Source of the DNA: JANQLU01 sp964434955 | Lineage (GTDB): Bacteria > Planctomycetota > Planctomycetia > Pirellulales > Pirellulaceae | DNA length: 7,724 bases | Reading direction: 5' to 3' | NCBI GenBank assembly: GCA_964434955.1 | Contig: CAYSXI010000223.1 | Location: forward strand, 1-7,724 | Shown here: in pieces, positions 7,022 through 7,724 of the stretch | Layout: every line of letters starts with the position of its first letter | How positions within the stretch are numbered: the stretch's first letter is position 1 | Translations under genes and position numbers: made by a program | Notes under the pieces: generated by a model | Told to the model about the DNA's origin: nothing | Seen by the model: the letters and a program-made list of their open reading frames with translations, nothing else | Database searches by the model: none

Positions 7022-7095
7022 ATGCGGTTTGCGGGATGCGGTTTGCGGGATGCGGTTTGCGGGATGCGGTTTGCGGGATGCGGTTTGCGGGATGC
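7022..7095 (+). repeat. 14 bp tandem repeat, five exact copies plus a partial
   Basis: The unit ATGCGGTTTGCGGG repeats without change at 7022, 7036, 7050, 7064 and 7078, then stops after ATGC at 7092-7095. The last bases of the preceding degenerate repeat (TGCGGGA, 7015-7021) resemble the end of a unit, so the array may have grown out of it. The exact identity suggests recent slippage. It lies 15 bases from the stop codon of the esterase gene on the other strand. Confidence 0.95.
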
Positions 7096-7109
7096 CGTCG
7101 ATGTGCTCG

Positions 7110-7724
7110 TCACTTCTTTTTCAAAAACGGCGGAACCGGCGTGCCGTCTTCGTAAAACAACTTGACACCGGGTTCGGGAAATGGCGTCCACGCATAGCGA
7201 ACCCCGGTTGCGAATTTGATTCCGTTGGAAACCACCAGAAACGTTTTCCCATCGAACAAGGTGCTGGCCTTATGAAACTCGCCATTGCTTCCAGCCAATT
7301 CAAAGTGCGGAATGGTTGCGGGTAAATTTTTGGTCGATAACTGTCGTCCAAATTCAATGCTGACGAGGCCGCGCTCAAACTTGATCTTGGGCATGGGACT
7401 TTGCCAGTTCTCTCTTCCGGCGGCAGCCGCAAGGCGAATTCCGACGGTTTTTTTGTCCACGGGATGAACATTATTTTTCTCCCCGAGATCGATCGTCGAG
7501 ATCCAGCGAACCTGTTCCAATGAATCCCAAACGGCGGCCTGTACCGCGCGAAACTCGGGCCAAAACGGCCGGTTCATCGCTGGCAATTGGACACACAAGA
7601 ACGGTAAATCGCGATTTTGGAAACGTCGACGCCAGTCGGCAACGAGCATTGGCAAAAGAATGCGATACTGCTCAACTTGCTTTTGGCTTTCCGCGTTGGA
7701 TTCCCCCTGATACCAAAGGACCCC
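7110..7724 (-). CDS. Sialate O-acetylesterase-type SGNH hydrolase, C-terminal part (5' end outside window)
   Basis: The frame is open from the right window edge to the TGA at 7112-7110, with 204 residues visible. The first visible residues, GVLWYQGESNA (1-11), are the conserved block of the DUF303/sialate O-acetylesterase family. LPMLVADWRRRF (24-35) and LPFLCVQLPA (40-49) follow in the usual order. TIDLGEKNNVHPVDKK (77-92) contains His87, the expected catalytic histidine. VRYAWTPFPEP, the DGTPVPPF segment and a KKK tail close the protein as in the family. Such enzymes remove O-acetyl groups from sialic acid, usually outside the cytoplasm. The catalytic serine and any signal peptide are beyond the window. 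Many relatives instead act on acetylated plant or algal polysaccharides, so the sialate substrate rests partly on the nearby nanA. The residue two before His87 is Asn, where family members often have Asp. It converges on the exported protein gene. Confidence 0.85.
   Translation of the reverse strand, partial: GVLWYQGESNAESQKQVEQYRILLPMLVADWRRRFQNRDLPFLCVQLPAMNRPFWPEFRAVQAAVWDSLEQVRWISTIDLGEKNNVHPVDKKTVGIRLAAAAGRENWQSPMPKIKFERGLVSIEFGRQLSTKNLPATIPHFELAGSNGEFHKASTLFDGKTFLVVSNGIKFATGVRYAWTPFPEPGVKLFYEDGTPVPPFLKKK

Noticed and set aside
6807..7095. Mobile element or insertion sequence
   Set aside because: There is no transposase frame, terminal inverted repeat or target duplication; only tandem short repeats are visible.
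6568..7191. Minus-strand open frame of 207 codons across the right arrays
   Set aside because: It overlaps the ends of two real genes in wrong frames and is repetitive in between. The stop-free repeats explain its length.
6918..7325. Plus-strand open frames with MRFAGCGLRDAVCG repeats
   Set aside because: They are produced by the 14 bp tandem repeat read in shifting frames and overlap the esterase gene antisense.

Overview
The window looks like chromosomal DNA of a planctomycete, probably of the Pirellulaceae kind. Three things suggest this: a two-part periplasmic Kelch/sodium-symporter fusion protein, a large exported acidic protein of uncertain family, and above all gaps filled with copies of a 'CACGAAGCGCNAGCGAGTG' repeat. 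I recall such repeats giving spurious peptides (ARSASEW, TSTKRQRV) in planctomycete gene calls. The taxonomic call is an inference from memory; no rRNA or other marker gene is present.

Layout from left to right. (1) 1-303, +: C-terminal 100 codons of a GlcF-like iron-sulfur (CCG-domain) protein. (2) 304-570: convergent gap with a tandem array of about 54 bp units. (3) 571-3483, -: a 970-residue exported fusion of a NanM-like Kelch propeller with a complete sodium:solute symporter. (4) 3480-4382, -: N-acetylneuraminate lyase (nanA), overlapping gene 3 by ATGA and lying upstream of it in the same operon. (5) 4383-4590: divergent intergenic region with an imperfect palindrome. (6) 4591-6768, +: a 725-residue exported acidic protein of unknown function. 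(7) 6769-7109: second convergent gap, with copies of the same repeat family in the opposite orientation, then five exact copies of a 14 bp tandem repeat. (8) 7110-7724, -: C-terminal 204 residues of a sialate O-acetylesterase-type protein, cut off by the window edge.

The functional theme is sialic acid scavenging. The esterase would remove O-acetyl groups from sialic acid. The Kelch domain would sit in the periplasm, where E. coli NanM interconverts sialic acid anomers. The fused symporter would import the sugar with Na+. NanA would cleave it to N-acetylmannosamine and pyruvate. The enzymes acting next (NanK, NanE, NagB) are not in the window. The lyase keeps the active-site residues that mark true sialic acid lyases, so this reading is better supported than a generic DapA-family call. 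The symporter's own substrate is inferred from the fusion and the operon.

No tRNA, rRNA, transposase, CRISPR array or phage gene was seen.
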